The notes under the pieces are model-generated. The model saw only the letters and a list, made by a program, of their open reading frames with translations. It was not told the origin of the DNA and searched no databases. A stretch of 64,000 nucleotides of DNA from Dugong dugon (Eukaryota; Chordata; Mammalia; Sirenia; Dugongidae): contig CM057462.1 of the NCBI GenBank assembly GCA_030035585.1, positions 97,485,234 to 97,549,233 on the forward strand, written 5' to 3'. Of this stretch, positions 44,035 through 56,220 are shown piece by piece (positions within the stretch are counted from its first letter, which is position 1; every line of letters begins with the position of its first letter). The position numbers and the translations under genes are program-made.

Positions 44035-45341
44035 TAGAGGTGGGGCCAGACAAGTCAAAAAGGCACTATTAGATTCTTACCTCTTTGAATCCCTTTCACT
44101 GGGCTGCATATGTCAGGCCATAAAAGGAGCTTCTCTGGAAGAGCTTGGAATCGATGAGTTTCAACCTAGGCCAAGCCTTCTCCGGGTGTTAATTCACCTT
44201 GATTGGTTCTTCCTTTTCTATGTCAGATGCCCACTTTTTTGCTCCTATCCAGGAATTTCTAGAGTACTAAAATGTCATCGATCAGTTAAAGGTCACAAAA
44301 ATTTTGAGAACCGATGTAGGGTTTGTACCTTTTAATTTGGCTTATTAAGAATATTTTTCTTTTTATAAAAGAGAGGACATTTTAATCTCCAGTGACAGTT
44401 CCCATATGGGGTAAATTTAGCTTTATGAAAAACTCATGAGAATGTCCTTATTTTTTTTTTCCTTTTCACTGCAGATCAGTTGCAACTTTGCACATAGAAA
44501 GTTGTTTGGGAATTACCGTTACATGTGTTCCTTTTAGCTCCTGGTCCATCTCCCTCTAGAGTTCTTGATGTTTCAGTTCAGCATCTTATTCTGTCTTGCT
44601 GTACTCCTTAGTTTACATCTTCTTAATGCTCTCTCCTTGGTACTCTTTACTCCCACATTGGTGATATGCATTAGACTAGTAACAATTGTTCAATGTCTGT
44701 TCTGCTCACTTCAAGAGGAGTAAATTCTTCACTGTCACATGCAGAGTAGCTTCCAGGTACTTTAAATAGTTATTGAATTGATTGCATTTGAATTTTGGAC
44801 AGACTTTCCTTTGGGAACTTTCTCTTATTAAATGCTGCACAGTCAAGTGACTGGGGCCTTCTCAGTCTACTACACACTTTTCCCGTCTTTTGAACTCAGG
44901 TACCAGAGGTCGGGGTCTGCCTTTAGGAGTTTTCAATGCTAAGGCTTCTCAAACTCCTCCCCATGGTGGAGGAAGAGAATGAATGAGGACTCCTGGGGGT
45001 CTGCGAGTGTAGATCTAAGCTATCCACCACATGTGGGAAATTTCTTTGAAGTCATATGTATTAGCTTGAAAATTTGTAAAAATGTTGTTTTCTATCTCAT
45101 CCATTTGTTTTGTAGCAAAGAAAACAAACAAACAAAACACTTTTAAAACTATTTACCATAAAGTAAAATAAAGTCAAAACATATGGATTATATAAATTGT
45201 TTTCTAATTCTCCATGATTCTCTGTAATACACGTACTCTAGTTTAAGAACACATATGACCTGTTCGTTCTTCCTTATTCTCTCTTGGGAAGTATGGAGTC
45301 TGAGGTAGATTAGACCTGGAAAGTTTTGCTTTCCTCACATC
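44035..45341. other. Single-copy DNA
   Basis: No repeat recognised. The open frame at 44009-44335 (108 codons) begins inside the RTE tail (its MAPNNNNS start is the acaac repeat), so it is not a gene. Confidence 0.45.
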
Positions 45342-45497
45342 AAAGTGTGATCCCAGGACCAGCAGCACCGACATCACTTAGGGGCTGGTGAGCTGTGCAG
45401 AATCTAGGGCCCACCCCAGACCTACTCAATCAGAACCTGCATTTTAGCAAGATCTGTATGTGACTCATTCACACTTTAAAGTTTGAGAAGCACTGGC
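45342..45497 (-). mobile_element. MER5A-like hAT-Charlie MITE
   Basis: 'gtgatcccaggaccagcagc', 'gggcccaccccagacctact', 'cagaacctgcattttagcaa', terminal 'tttaaagtttgagaagcact'. Confidence 0.9.
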
Positions 45498-45524
45498 TTG
45501 GAAATAAACATCTTTAAAACATAG

Positions 45525-45735
45525 AATTAAAAAAAAAAAAAAAGCAACAGTAATAAAGGTTCATTTTAGAAAATTTAGAAACGGCAGAGAGGTATAAAGA
45601 AGGAAATATGAATCACTTGAATTCTCATCACCAAGACGTAAATACTATTAACAGTTTGATATATATTTATCTTGTCTTTTTTTATGCACATGTACAGATT
45701 TTTAATGACTATGGAATCCTGCTGTATCGTATTAT
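45525..45735. repeat. Possible old L1 3' UTR segment
   Basis: 'gaaaatttagaaacggcaga', 'tataaagaaggaaatatgaa', 'cttgtctttttttatgcaca' resemble a common old L1 3' UTR. A poly-A run precedes. Tentative. Confidence 0.45.
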
Positions 45736-45749
45736 TTTAATCAGGGAAG

Positions 45750-46090
45750 GTAATTAACATTATCGAGCACTTTTATATGCCACTTTCACTTATTCTATTT
45801 CATTTCACCTCAGAAAAATACTGTGGAATAGGTTTTATATCTCTATTTTGCAGATGAGCAAATTGAGAAACAGAGGTTGTGAAACATTCTTAGGCAAAGA
45901 CAAGATTTAAGGCAGATCTGTGTGGTCTCAAAGCCTTTATTCTTTCCTGGATTCTATACTGTGTATAATACAGGGAGGCAGCCCATGGAGTCCAGAGACC
46001 TAGCTTACACTCATTTTACAGAGGTGGAAACTGAGAATCAGAGAAATTAAAGTGACTTGCGTACACATTACAAGTCAAAATTCCCTATTT
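45750..46090 (-). repeat. Two antisense MIRs
   Basis: 45750-45960 has 'attatcgagcacttttatat' and 'ttttgcagatgagcaaattg'. 46005-46090 has 'cattttacagaggtggaaac' and 'agagaaattaaagtgacttg'. Confidence 0.7.
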
Positions 46091-46784
46091 TTAGCAGTAT
46101 CTCATGAGAATTTTGGCGAGGTTTCTAGGTGAGAGGCAGTATCAGATTCTCCGGAGGGGGCCCTGATGTTAGCCGGGTCACCTGTAGCTCTTTACTGAAG
46201 CACAGTAAATATGCTGGAGTGGCATCAACTGCCCCTTGGAATACTAGTCCCTCCTCAGGCTTGAGACAAATCAGTGTCTCCTTCTCACGAAAGTGCTGGA
46301 GACTTTTTCTTCTCTCTCTCTGTTTTTACAGCCTGATGAGACTCCACTCTGAAGTCATGGCCGCTGTGAGTCTGGAATGCACCCTTTGTTTTGGCCCAGA
46401 GTCTGCAGGAAGGCCAATAGGCTCACGGAGATGGTGAATGGCCAAGCACACCATGTGGCAATCCTGCCAGCTAGTGGCCACACAAGGTATGGGCCAAACC
46501 TGTCCAGGACCGTGCACCAAGGGACTAATTATGGAGGTTGACTGAGTCAGAAGGACCTAGGCTCGACCACTACATTTTACACATGAGGTGAGGGAGGGAG
46601 GCCTAGAGAGATGAAGTGATGTGTGCAAGTAGAGATAAAGCCAGAATTCGAATTCAGTCTCTTGGATCCCAGCTCACCTCAGACATTTATCGTGTAAGTT
46701 TAGAATCAATGACAATGAGGCTACCGTGTGTAAGATTATTCCTATTTCTCACAGCAATTCCCCAGTAAGAGTACATTTTATATC
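46091..46784. other. Single-copy DNA with MIR-like patches
   Basis: The frame at 46129-46437 (102 codons) has no recognisable domain. An antisense MIR-like patch lies at 46570-46780 ('acacatgaggtgagggaggg', 'cacagcaattccccagtaag'). Confidence 0.4.
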
Positions 46785-47373
46785 TACTTTATTTATTTAT
46801 TTAATTTAATTTAATTTTTGTGTGTGTGTTTAATTTTCCTTTTGGTGAAAAGATACACAGCAAAACCCGCTCCTATTCCATAGTTTCTAGATATAATGAT
46901 CAGTGACAGTTACATTCTTTACATTGTGTCAACATTCTTATTATTTCTGTTCTAGTTGTTTCATTTCCGTTTACTTAATCTCTCTGCTCCCCAACCTTCT
47001 CATCTATACCTTAAAATAGCTGTTGACCCTTTCATCTTACATAGATAATTAAAACAAACAAACAAAATGTAATACTCAAGGGTGACAATCTTTACTCTTT
47101 GGGCTAAACTGTTACTTAGTTTAAAGGTGACTTCAGGGAATCAGTTCAATTTAAGGTTTGAAGAACAACTCGGGGCCATAGTCTTAGGGACTTCTCCAGC
47201 CTCAATAGGGCCAGTAAGTCTGGATTCTTTAAGATTCTGAAGTTCTGTTCCACATTTTTCTCCCTTTTTATCTGGTTTCCTCTATTGTGTTCCGATCAGA
47301 ATGTTCAGTAGTGGTAGCTGGGCACTGTCTAGTTCTTCTGGTCTCGTGGTGGAGGAGGCAGTGGTTCAGGTAG
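46785..47373 (-). mobile_element. L1 3' UTR, inserted in an antisense MIR
   Basis: Minus-strand L1 3' end: an (AATT)n-type tail, then 'ccttttggtgaaaagataca', 'tagggccagtaagtctggat', 'gttctgttccacatttttct' and 'gtagctgggcactgtctagt'. These are the reverse complements of the 3' UTR blocks seen at 24600-24800. The right flank resumes the MIR at 'tgcccattttattgatgaaa'. Confidence 0.75.
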
Positions 47374-47610
47374 ACTATGCCCATTTTATTGATGAAAAAT
47401 AAAAGACCAGAGAAATTACTTGCCCAAGGTCACACAGGTATTTGGTAATGAAATTGGGGTTTAAAACAATGAGTTGGGTTCCCTGAAGCCGAAGTATAAA
47501 GTCCTCATGATATATTAGTAGATATGTTATTTTAGTTCCTGTGAAGAGTGTGTCTTCCAAATGTTACATAGTCAATAATGTCTTTTGAGGTATCTATATA
47601 TCTAGATATC

Positions 47611-47812
47611 TGTTGGTGCAGTGGTGAAGCACTTAGCTGCTAACCAAAAGATCAGCAGTTCGAACCTACCAGCTGCTCTGAAGGATCAAGATGTGGCTGT
47701 CTGCTTCTATAAAGATTACAGCCTTTGAAACTCTATCGGGAAGTTCTACTCTGTCCTACAGGGTCGCTGTGAGTTGGAATCGACTTGAAAGCAGTGAGTT
47801 TGGTTTGGTTTT
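47611..47812 (+). repeat. AfroSINE (long form)
   Basis: 'tgttggtgcagtggtgaagc', 'atcagcagttcgaacctacc', 'aagatgtggctgtctgcttc', 'ggtcgctgtgagttggaatc', T-rich end. Confidence 0.93.
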
Positions 47813-47953
47813 ATCTCTCTATCTATATTTAATGTTTCAACCATAATTCAAACCAGCTTAAGTTAAACAGAAAAAAACAAAAACAATGACAAAAAAGAAA
47901 AAATCTTGTGGGAGAGGTAGGTGGCGTTGCAGATGGACATTAAGGGACTGATG

Positions 47954-49390
47954 TTGTTATTGTTGTTGCTAGGTGCCATTGAGTTGGTTCTGACTCACAG
48001 TGACCCTATGTACTACAGAAGGAAACACTGCCTGGTCCTGCATCATCCTCACAATCGTTGTTACACTTGAGCCCATTGTTGCAGCCACTGTGTCAATCCA
48101 TCTCATTGAGGGTCTTCCTCTCTTTCACTGACCCTCTACTTTACCAAACATGATGTCCTTCTCCAGGGACTGATCCCTCCTAATAACATGTCCAAAGTAT
48201 GTAAGATGTAGTCTCACCATCCTTGCTTCTAAGGAGCATTCTGGTTGTACTTCTTCCAAGACAGATCTGTTTGTTCTTTTTGCAGTCCATGGTATATTGA
48301 ACATTCTTCGCCAACACCACAATTCGAAGGTGTCAATTCTTCTTCAGTCTTCTTTATTCATTGTCCAGCTTTTGTATGCATATGAGGCAACTGAAAATAC
48401 CATGGCTTGGGTCAGGCGCACCTTAGTCTTCAAGGTGACATCTTTGCTTTTCAATGCTTGAAAGAGGTCTTTTGCAGCAGATATGCCCAACGCAATGCGT
48501 CTTTTGATTTCTTGACTGCTGCTTCCATGGGTGTTGATTGTAGGTCCAAGAAATCCTTGACAACTTCAATCTTTCGATTTTCTTTATGTTGAGGTGTAAT
48601 CCATACTGCAGGCTGTGGTCTTTGATCTTCATCGATAAGTGCTTCAAGTCCTCTTTACTTCCAGCAAGCAAGGTTGTGTCATCTGCATAACTCAGGTTGT
48701 TAATGAGCTTTCCTCCAATCCTGATGTCTGGTTATTCTTCATATAGTTCAGCTTCTCGGATTATTTGCTCAGCATACAGATTGAATAGGTATGGTGAAAG
48801 GATACAACCCTGATGCACACCTTTCCTGACTTTAAACCATGCAGTATCACCTTGTTTTGTTTGAACAACTGCCTCTTGATCTAAGTACAGGTTCCTCATG
48901 AGCACAATTAAGTGTTCTGGAATTCCCATTCTTCACAATTTTATCCATAATTTGTTATGGTCTACACAGTTAAATGCCTCTGTATAGTCAATAAAACACG
49001 AGTAAACATCTTTCTGGTATTCTCTGCTTTCAGCCAGGATCCATCTGACATCAGCAATGATATCCCTGGTTCCCTATCCTCTTCTGAATTCAGCCTGAAT
49101 TTCTGGAAGTTCCCTGTTGATATACTGCTGCAGCTGCTTTTGAATGACCTGAAGCAAAATTTTACTTGCGTGTGCTATTAATGATATTGTTCGATAATTT
49201 CCACATTCGGTTGGATCACCTTTCTTGGGAATAGGCATAAATATGGATCTCTTCCAGTTGGTTGGCCAGGTAGCTGTCTTCCAAATTTCTTGGCATAGAC
49301 GAGTGAGCACTTCCAGTGCAGCATTCATTTGTTGAAACATCTCAGTTGATAATCTGTCAATTCCTGTTTTATGCCAATGCCTTCAGTGAA
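47954..49390 (-). mobile_element. RTE LINE, minus strand, YADD retained
   Basis: Minus-strand RTE from its 3' tail (gttgttattgttgttgctag at the left) to just upstream of the RT entry region ('tgtcaattcctgttttatgc'). The reading frame is broken into at least four open pieces: 49074-49340, 48732-48929, 48423-48671 and 48125-48322. Confidence 0.93.
48423..49340 (-). pseudogene. RTE reverse transcriptase remnant with intact catalytic motifs
   Basis: Piece one (88 codons, from 49340) has MFQQMNAALEVLTRLCQE and KRSIFMPIPKKGDPTECG. Then, outside the listed frames, motif A reads FIDYTEAFNCVD, keeping the first catalytic Asp. Piece two (65 codons) has GIPEHLIVLMRNLYLDQ and motif B GVHQGCILSPYLFNLYAEQ. 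Motif C is YADD (complement of 48678-48689), intact, followed by TTLLAGSKEDLKHLSMKIK. Between pieces there are frameshifts or stops, so the copy is dead even though its metal-binding residues survive. Confidence 0.88.
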
Positions 49391-50935
49391 GCATCCTTCT
49401 TCTCTGTTTCCCACTCCAGACAGTAGACATTTGTTAGTTTTGGTGATGGGAAAGGCAACACCAAACGTCAGTGAAGTGAATACAAATGAACTAAGATAAA
49501 TGATGACAGTAAGCAATACACAAGAATAAGGGACATTACTGGTAAATATTGTAAACATACACAATTTGGAATCAGTAGTAGTAACAACCAAAAAATACAT
49601 GAGTGATTGCATAGATAGACATGTAGGCATATGTGTAAAAGAAGGTATATGTGTGTACATGCGTGGGCATATATAGGTGTGACTGTAGACATATCTATAT
49701 ACAGGCAGTCCCCGACATAGGATGGGTTTCCGTTCCAATGACTCCGTTGTAAGTTAGTTCTGATGTAAATCAAAGACATCAATTTTTTTTTTAGTTTTCA
49801 TTATTATCACCTTTTATTATCAGTATCTTTACAAATCTGATCTTTATTTGTCTTTGGGGGTTGGAAACATTAAATCTGAGTGATAACATCAGCAAATTAT
49901 ATGCTGCAACGCTGTATGTAGTACATATTACTAATAATAAAAATGTATTTAAAAGAAAGGACAGTCATAAGTGCCATTTGTTGTAACTTGAATACATTGC
50001 AAGTCAGGCACACCTGTATATGTTTGAGTGTGCTGCACGTACATTCATACATATGATAAAGCACATAGGGGGCACAGTCATGGATACCTCCCAGACATAA
50101 CCAAACATCTCTCAGGACTGGTTTGCTGGGTTTTAAGGCTTAGGACCATAGCCTTTTGGGACATCTTGGTCAATTGGCACAATACAGTCTATAAAGTTTA
50201 TCTTCTACATCCTGGTTTGGTAAGTAGCATCAGGGGACTAAAAAGTTATCTGAGATGCAACTATTGGTCTCTGTGTCTGGAGCAAAAGAGAAAGAAGGAA
50301 ACCAAAGACTCAAAGAAGAAACCAGTCTACAGGGCCAATTGCCTACGTGAAGCACAGCCTCACCTATCCAGAGTCCAGAAGAACTAGATGGTGACCAACT
50401 ACCATTATGACTGTTCTGACTGGGGCCACAATAGATAGTCCCAGATAGAATGGGAGAAAACTGTAGAACAAAACTCAAAATCTTAAAAAAATCCCAGACT
50501 TACTGGACTGGCAGAGACCTGGGGAAACCCCGAGACTGTCACCATGAGATACCCTTTAAACTGCGAGCTGAAACTACTCCTGGAGGTCACCTTTGAGCTA
50601 AATAACAGATTGGCTCATAAAATAAACAATATCACCTGTCAGTACTGTGCTCCTTTTATTTAAAAAAAAAAAAAATCTATTTGAGACCAAAGGGTGAACA
50701 TTTACCCTAAAGCAAAGATGAGAATGTTGGGGGAGGAGAGGCAGGGAAGTAAGAATAATGGAAACAGATGGCCAGATTGGAAATAATGAGAATATTGATG
50801 CAATGTGGAAAATATAACTGATGTCATTGAAAAATATGTGTAGAAATTGTTAAATGGGAGCCTAATTCGATGTGTAAACTCCTACTAAAACTCAGTAAAA
50901 TATTATTTCAAAAAAGCGAAAAAAGTCCTCATTCT
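49391..50935 (+). mobile_element. L1 3' UTR with an embedded DNA-element fossil
   Basis: From about 50040: 'ggcacagtcatggatacctc', 'gtctgtgtctggagc'-like text, 'gaagaactagatggtgacca', 'cagacttactggactggcag', and the end 'gtagaaattgttaaatggga' to 'aactcctactaaaactcagt'. This matches the L1 3' UTR at 23937-25146. The segment 49391-49690 is probably an upstream part (low confidence). Confidence 0.65.
49695..50020. mobile_element. Possible Tigger-like DNA transposon relic
   Basis: The left end 'caggcagtccccgacatagg' resembles TcMar-Tigger termini. The right end near 50015 ('caagtcaggcacacctgta') is only loosely inverted to it. Inside are 'cgttgtaagttagttctgat' and 'ttgttgtaacttgaatacat'. Family not established. 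Confidence 0.4.
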
Positions 50936-51036
50936 TAGAAACAAACAAAATTATTTATTCAGTCAATTATAATGTAGCATTCATTTGGAAAAGGTAAACA
51001 AAATTAGTTCAGAGATAAACAACAAAGCTAATTTCT

Positions 51037-51524
51037 TTTTCTATTTATTTATTTATATTATTATTGTACTTTAGGTGAAGGTTTACAGAACAAACTCGTT
51101 TCTCATTTAACAGTTCACATATTGCTTTATGACATTGGTTAACAACCCCCACAACATGTCAACACTGTCCCTTCTCAACCTCGGGTTCCCTATTACCAGC
51201 TTTCCTGTCCCTTCCTGCCTTCTAGTCCTTATCCCTGGGCTGGTGTGCCCCTTTAGTCTTGTTTTGTTTTATGGGCCTGACTAATCTTTGGCTGGAGGGT
51301 GAATCTCAGGAGTGACTTCAGTACTGAGCTAAAACGGTGTCCGGGGGCCATACTCTTGGGGTTTCTCCAGTCTCTGTCAGGCCAATAAGTCTGGTCTTTT
51401 TTTGTGAGCTAGAATTTTGTTCTACATTTTTCTCCATCTCTACAGTACCCTCTATTGTGATCTCTATCAGAGCAATCAGTGGTGGTAGCTGGGCACCGTC
51501 TAGTTGTACTGGACTCAGTCTGGT
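51037..51524 (-). mobile_element. 5'-truncated L1 3' end with exact target duplication
   Basis: 488 bp between perfect 15-bp direct repeats, acaaagctaatttct (51022-51036 and 51525-51539). The left end is the reversed A-rich tail (ttatttatttatttatatta). Then come 'ctttaggtgaaggtttacag', 'gttccctattaccagctttc', 'ggccaataagtctggtcttt' and 'gtagctgggcaccgtctagt'. A textbook target-primed insertion. Confidence 0.95.
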
Positions 51525-51639
51525 ACAAAGCTAATTTCTGACTAGCAAGTCTAATGGAATCTGTTTTCTACTAAGAAACACATAAAAAACCCACAACTAG
51601 TTGTGTTGTAAGTAGGAAGTCATAAAATTTTTAGAGTCA

Positions 51640-52236
51640 AAGCACAAACAGCCTCCGACTTCCCTCTCATAGCATTATATCTTTGACAGGTAGTTGAGCA
51701 TTGTTTATTGTATCAAACATCTTTTGTGTGCTCCTTACCTGTCTCTGGGGTCTTTGGTCACTTGTTCCAGCCCCAGCCACTGAGAAACCCCCTGTGCATG
51801 AACTGGGACCAATTCCACAGGAGAACAGCCTGACAGTGCTTTGCCATATGCCTTCTCTGCATACCTCTTGCCTCCTGCTCTGGAGACACTGAAGCATTGG
51901 ACTCAAAGGACATGCTCAGTGTCCACCTATGTGCAATTCATCTTGTGGAGGGAATCGATACCCCACTGGATGTAACTCTGACCTATGGAAGACTAGATGG
52001 ACTGTTCTACAAAGCATTTCTTTTTATGACTTCTCAGTGAAAGGTCTGGAAAGATCCAGGAATCTATTTTGTCTAATACCAAAAGGTGACCTGCACCTTC
52101 TTGTACCAGCTATCACTTTTTTGCTGTCTCACTCGCCTTTTCCTTCACTGCTCTCTGGAACTGCACTCTAAAATAAAGTAGTAGCAAATAATCTTTGTGT
52201 CAGTCTCTGCTCTTTGGGGAAGTCAGACTAAGGCAG
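51640..52236 (+). repeat. Possible ERV-L-type LTR
   Basis: The 3' part has 'ctaaaataaagtagtagcaa' (AATAAA) then 'gtctctgctctttggggaag' and a terminal tcagactaaggca. That layout matches ancient class III LTR ends. The start is not determined. Confidence 0.45.
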
Positions 52237-52310
52237 TTTTTAGTTCCTCAGTGAATACTGAAGAGAATGGGAAAGTCAAAAATACTTGGTTTTTAATTTT
52301 ATTTTGGAGG

Positions 52311-52503
52311 GGCCCTGGTGGCATAGTGGTTAAATGCTTGGCTGCTAACCAAAAGGTTGGTGGTTAGAACCCACCGGCTGCTCCACAGGAGAAAGATGTG
52401 ATAATTTGCTTCCATAAAGATTCGAGCTTTCAAGTCCCTATGAGCCAGTTCTACTCTGTCATATAGGGTCACTGTGAGTTGGAATTGACTTGATGGCAAC
52501 AGG
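52311..52503 (+). repeat. AfroSINE (long form)
   Basis: Head 'gccctggtggcatagtggtt', internal 'aaagatgtgataatttgctt', tail 'gtcactgtgagttggaattg'. Flanked by ttaattttattttggagg (52293-52310) and ttaattttattttgagg (52504-52520). Confidence 0.95.
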
Positions 52504-52721
52504 TTAATTTTATTTTGAGGCTTAGCACCCTCTAGTGGGAACTATTTTTCTACTTTCAATCATACCAAGGCAGCCCCTAAAAGGTAAGTTGTGTGCCATG
52601 TAGCATTCCTAGGCAGAAATAGGTCTGTGTAATACAAGAAGAAATAAAGACAGCTGCATATTTGCTTTTGCCTAGGCACTCTAGGTACTAGAGTATTTAT
52701 ATATCTCTACTGATATCTGGT

Positions 52722-53115
52722 GAAAGCTGGACAATGAATAAAGGAAGACTAAAGAAGAACTGATGCCTTTGAATATACCATGGACTGCCAGAAGACCAAA
52801 CAAATCTGTCTTGGAAGAAGTACAGCCAGAAGCTCCTTAGAAGCAAGGATGGCAAGACTTCGTCTCACATACTTTGGACATGTTATCAGGAGGGACCAGT
52901 TCCTGGAGAAGAACATCATGCTTGGTAGGGTAGAGGATCAGTGAAAGAGAGGAAGACCGTCAACAAAATGGATTGACACAGTGGCTGCAACAATGAGCTC
53001 AAGCATAACAATGATTGTGAGGATGGCACAGGACCAGGCAGTGTTTTGTTCTGTTGTACACAGTGTTGATATGAGTTGGAAACTACTCGATGGCACCTAA
53101 TGGCAACAACAATCG
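52722..53115 (+). repeat. RTE LINE 3' fragment
   Basis: 'agctggacaatgaataaagg', 'accatggactgccagaagac', 'tggacatgttatcaggaggg', 'gcacaggaccaggcagtgtt', end at 'ggcacctaatggcaacaac'. The coding frame is broken. Confidence 0.92.
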
Positions 53116-53457
53116 ATACCTGGAGGAGTACTTCTCAAAATGGAAAACCAAAACTAACAAAACCCACATCATGTGATGTGTATTAAACGTTAAGTAGAAA
53201 GAAAACAGTTCTCAATATTTTGCAAGAGGACATCTGGTGGACATTCCATAGAATCTTTACCAAAGAACTGAGATTTTTCTGCTTTTTCCCTTGCAGTATG
53301 TATTCTTACATTGAGCTATCAAGTTAGTTGTTACTGAAAGCCTATAGTCTTGACCTGTGTAAATACTAAGAACTGATTTTAAGTATCCCATTTTATCAAT
53401 GAGACTTTGCTTTCCTGAAATGTCCACTACATCCTTCCTGTTTATTTGTTAATCTTC
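53116..53457. other. Single-copy DNA
   Basis: No gene or repeat recognised. Confidence 0.4.
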
Positions 53458-53745
53458 TTGTTGTTAGGTGCCTTCTAGTTTGTTCTGAGTCATAGCAATC
53501 CTATGTACATCCGAACAAAACACTGCCTGGTCATACGCCATCCTCACAATCGTTGCTGTGCTTGTGCCCATTGTTGCAGCCACTGTGTCAATCCATCTTG
53601 TTGAGGGTCTTCCTCTCTTTCACTGACCCTCTACTATACCAAGCATGAGGTCCTTCTCCAGGGACTGGTCCCTCCTGATAACATATCCAAAGTACATGAG
53701 ATGAAGTGTCACCATCCTCACTTCTGAGGAGCATTCTGGCTGTTG
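53458..53745 (-). repeat. RTE LINE 3' fragment
   Basis: Antisense: 'cttgttgttaggtgccttct', 'cactgcctggtcatacgcca', 'cactgaccctctactatacc', 'cttctgaggagcattctggc'. Confidence 0.92.
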
Positions 53746-54049
53746 TTAATTTTAGATCTCTTATATTCATCTGTAAGGGATAGTTATATTTTGCTTTTGC
53801 CCTCCATATCCGCCTATCCTTCTTGTGCAGTAGCACCTGGTTCTGGGATATTCAACCCTCCTCCACTTTCAAGTGTGAACTTCTTTTTTAAGATAATTTT
53901 ACCTCCTTCAGACTTCGTTTAAGCTAAATTGAGTTGGGCTTCTTAATTACTTGCAACTAGAAAATGCCCGGTTGGTGAGCTGTTTATTTTTGAACTCACA
54001 ATCTTGTCCTCCAACTTGGTTATTTTTTATTATTTCCTATTCTAGTGAA

Positions 54050-54600
54050 TGCTATTATCATTCAGACAGTTACCAGCTAGAACTCTAGGAATCATCTTGA
54101 CATCTTTTTCATAGTCTCCATATCCAGTCCACCAGTGAGTCTTTGCTATTTTATCATATAAATATTTTTTGAATCTGTCTACCTTTCTTCATTTCTATAT
54201 CCAGTACTCTAGTCCAAGCTAGCCTCATTTATCACCTGGGCTATTATGAAAAATAACTCCTAAAAATCTCTGAGCATCTCCTCATGTGTCCTTCTATCTG
54301 TTCTTCATTCTGCATCCTGAGTGATTTTTTTCCAAACACAAATTTGATTATGTCAACCTTCCCACCCCAATTATCTACAGTTATTCTTAGAATAATGGAA
54401 AACAAATATAAACTGATAGTCTGGCTCTTACCTACCTCCTCAATTTCATCTTATAGTCCTACTGTCATTCAAGGCCATGTTGCCTCTTCTGCCTGGAATG
54501 TTCTTCCCTCACCTCTTCAAATCTCAACTCTGAGCCATTTCTAGAATAAATCTCCCCTAGTCCCCTTGATTGGGTCAAAATCATACTATTATAACTTTCA
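54050..54600 (+). repeat. L2 LINE 3' region
   Basis: 'catatccagtccaccagtga', 'ctagtccaagctagcctcat', 'tctgcctggaatgttcttcc' and 'tctgagccatttctagaata' are in L2 order. The 86-codon frame at 54284-54544 is an L2 relic (SAWNVLPSPLQIS is the L2 C-terminal signature). Confidence 0.85.
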
Positions 54601-55496
54601 TATCACTATGTGCTTGGTTTGGGATCTATCTAAAATTAGGGGTGATTCACCTTTCTATACCACATTTTTATTCTTTTAATAACAGTGAGATGGTAAGACA
54701 GAAACCAGTCAAAAGAATTCACATAACTTTTTTTCAGCTATTAAAAGCAATGCTTTAAACTATTCTTAGATATTATTTGCACTGACGTTGGTCTGAAGGT
54801 GGTTCCAATCTAAGCAGGATGTGTGATTGAACGGTGAGGGGAGGGGACGGGTGGAGAGGTGAGATGGGAGGACAGGAATGTGAAAAAGGACTGAACTAAA
54901 GCAGAGGGACCAGGTATCCTAGTTGAATGGGAAGAGGTTGTGATTGCTTAACATTAACCCTGATTTGGATCAAAATAATTATAATTTCTGCCTAATGTCC
55001 AAGTTTGAAACCCAAACCAATATTCCAAGATAGACCTAACAGATCCTATGGCAGCTATGGCTGTGTGATACTCATGTCTTACTTTAAACAAGAACACATT
55101 GAAAAGGATATAATTAGCTGAAAGCCCCCTGTTGCTGCATCTTGGGGTCCCCCTGAAGTGTCTATGATGAGATCATACTCTCCTGGACTGCTCCTAGCCA
55201 ATAACTGAGCGTGCAAAGTATCCTAGAGCCAGGCCATTCCTGCCCAGTATGGGACTCCTCTAATGGGCAAACTTTGCTCTGGGGTGCCCCATTAGTCTGG
55301 CCAAGACATTCTCAGAGCTTCATTGCAGTCTGGGACTCTTCCTACCCAGTCCTCCTTCCTTCCCTCTATTTTCACAGACCTGTACATCATGCTCTGAAGG
55401 CTCTCAGTTATTCATAGTTCTCAGGAAACTTGGACGTGGTAGTAGCACTGGGACCTGAACGTTGCTCTTTTCCACCTGGATTGGACAATACCCATC
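54601..55496. other. Single-copy or unrecognised DNA
   Basis: No gene seen. A G-rich patch at 54834-54880. The part at 55180-55480 is pyrimidine-rich and may be an old LTR, not proven. Confidence 0.4.
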
Positions 55497-56041
55497 CCTT
55501 CTGTGACGATTAAGGTTGTGTGTCAACTTGGCTGGGCCATGGTTCTAAGTGGTTTGGTGGTTATATAATGCTGTAGTTTGACAGTTATATGATATAATTT
55601 GGCAGTTATATAATGTAGTTATCTTCCATTTTGTGATATAATGTAATCACCTCATTGATGTGATCTGATGTGATCACCCAATCAGTCGTAAGTGGAGTTT
55701 CCTCAGGATGTGGCCTGCATCCAATATATATGGATGTTCTGGCAAAGCTCACTAACCTTTCCTTGCTCTGGATCTTGCATCTGGCTCATCATCATCTGTT
55801 CTCTGGTTCTTGGGACTTGAGCCAGCGGCCTGCTGTATTGTCTGCCAATCTTGGGATTTGTCCACCTCTGAAGCCTGTGAGCCAGCAGTCTCCCATCTGA
55901 CCTGCCAGTCTTGGGTTCATCAGCCCCTGCAGCTACGTGAATCAGAAGAAGCCTCCAGCCTGACACGTGACCTACAGACATGGGACTTGCCAGCCTCTAC
56001 AAATGTGTAAGCCATTTCATTGAGATAAATCTCTCTCTTTC

Positions 56042-56046
<5 letters not shown>

Positions 56047-56103
<57 letters not shown>

Positions 56104-56157
56104 CATATATATACATATATATATATATAATATATATATGTATATGTATATGTATAT

Positions 56158-56206
<49 letters not shown>

Positions 56207-56220
56207 TATATATATATATA
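56047..56220. repeat. (TA)n-rich core between opposed LTRs
   Basis: About 170 bp of TA/TATG dinucleotide repeat, grown from the TA tract near the LTR 3' end. It explains the YIYIYI-type peptides on the minus strand. Confidence 0.95.

Noticed and set aside
44009..44335. 108-codon frame starting MAPNNNNS
   Set aside because: The start codon and Asn run are the acaac tail of an RTE fragment.
55997..56194. 65-codon Tyr-Ile frame
   Set aside because: Translated TA repeat at the centre of the opposed LTRs.
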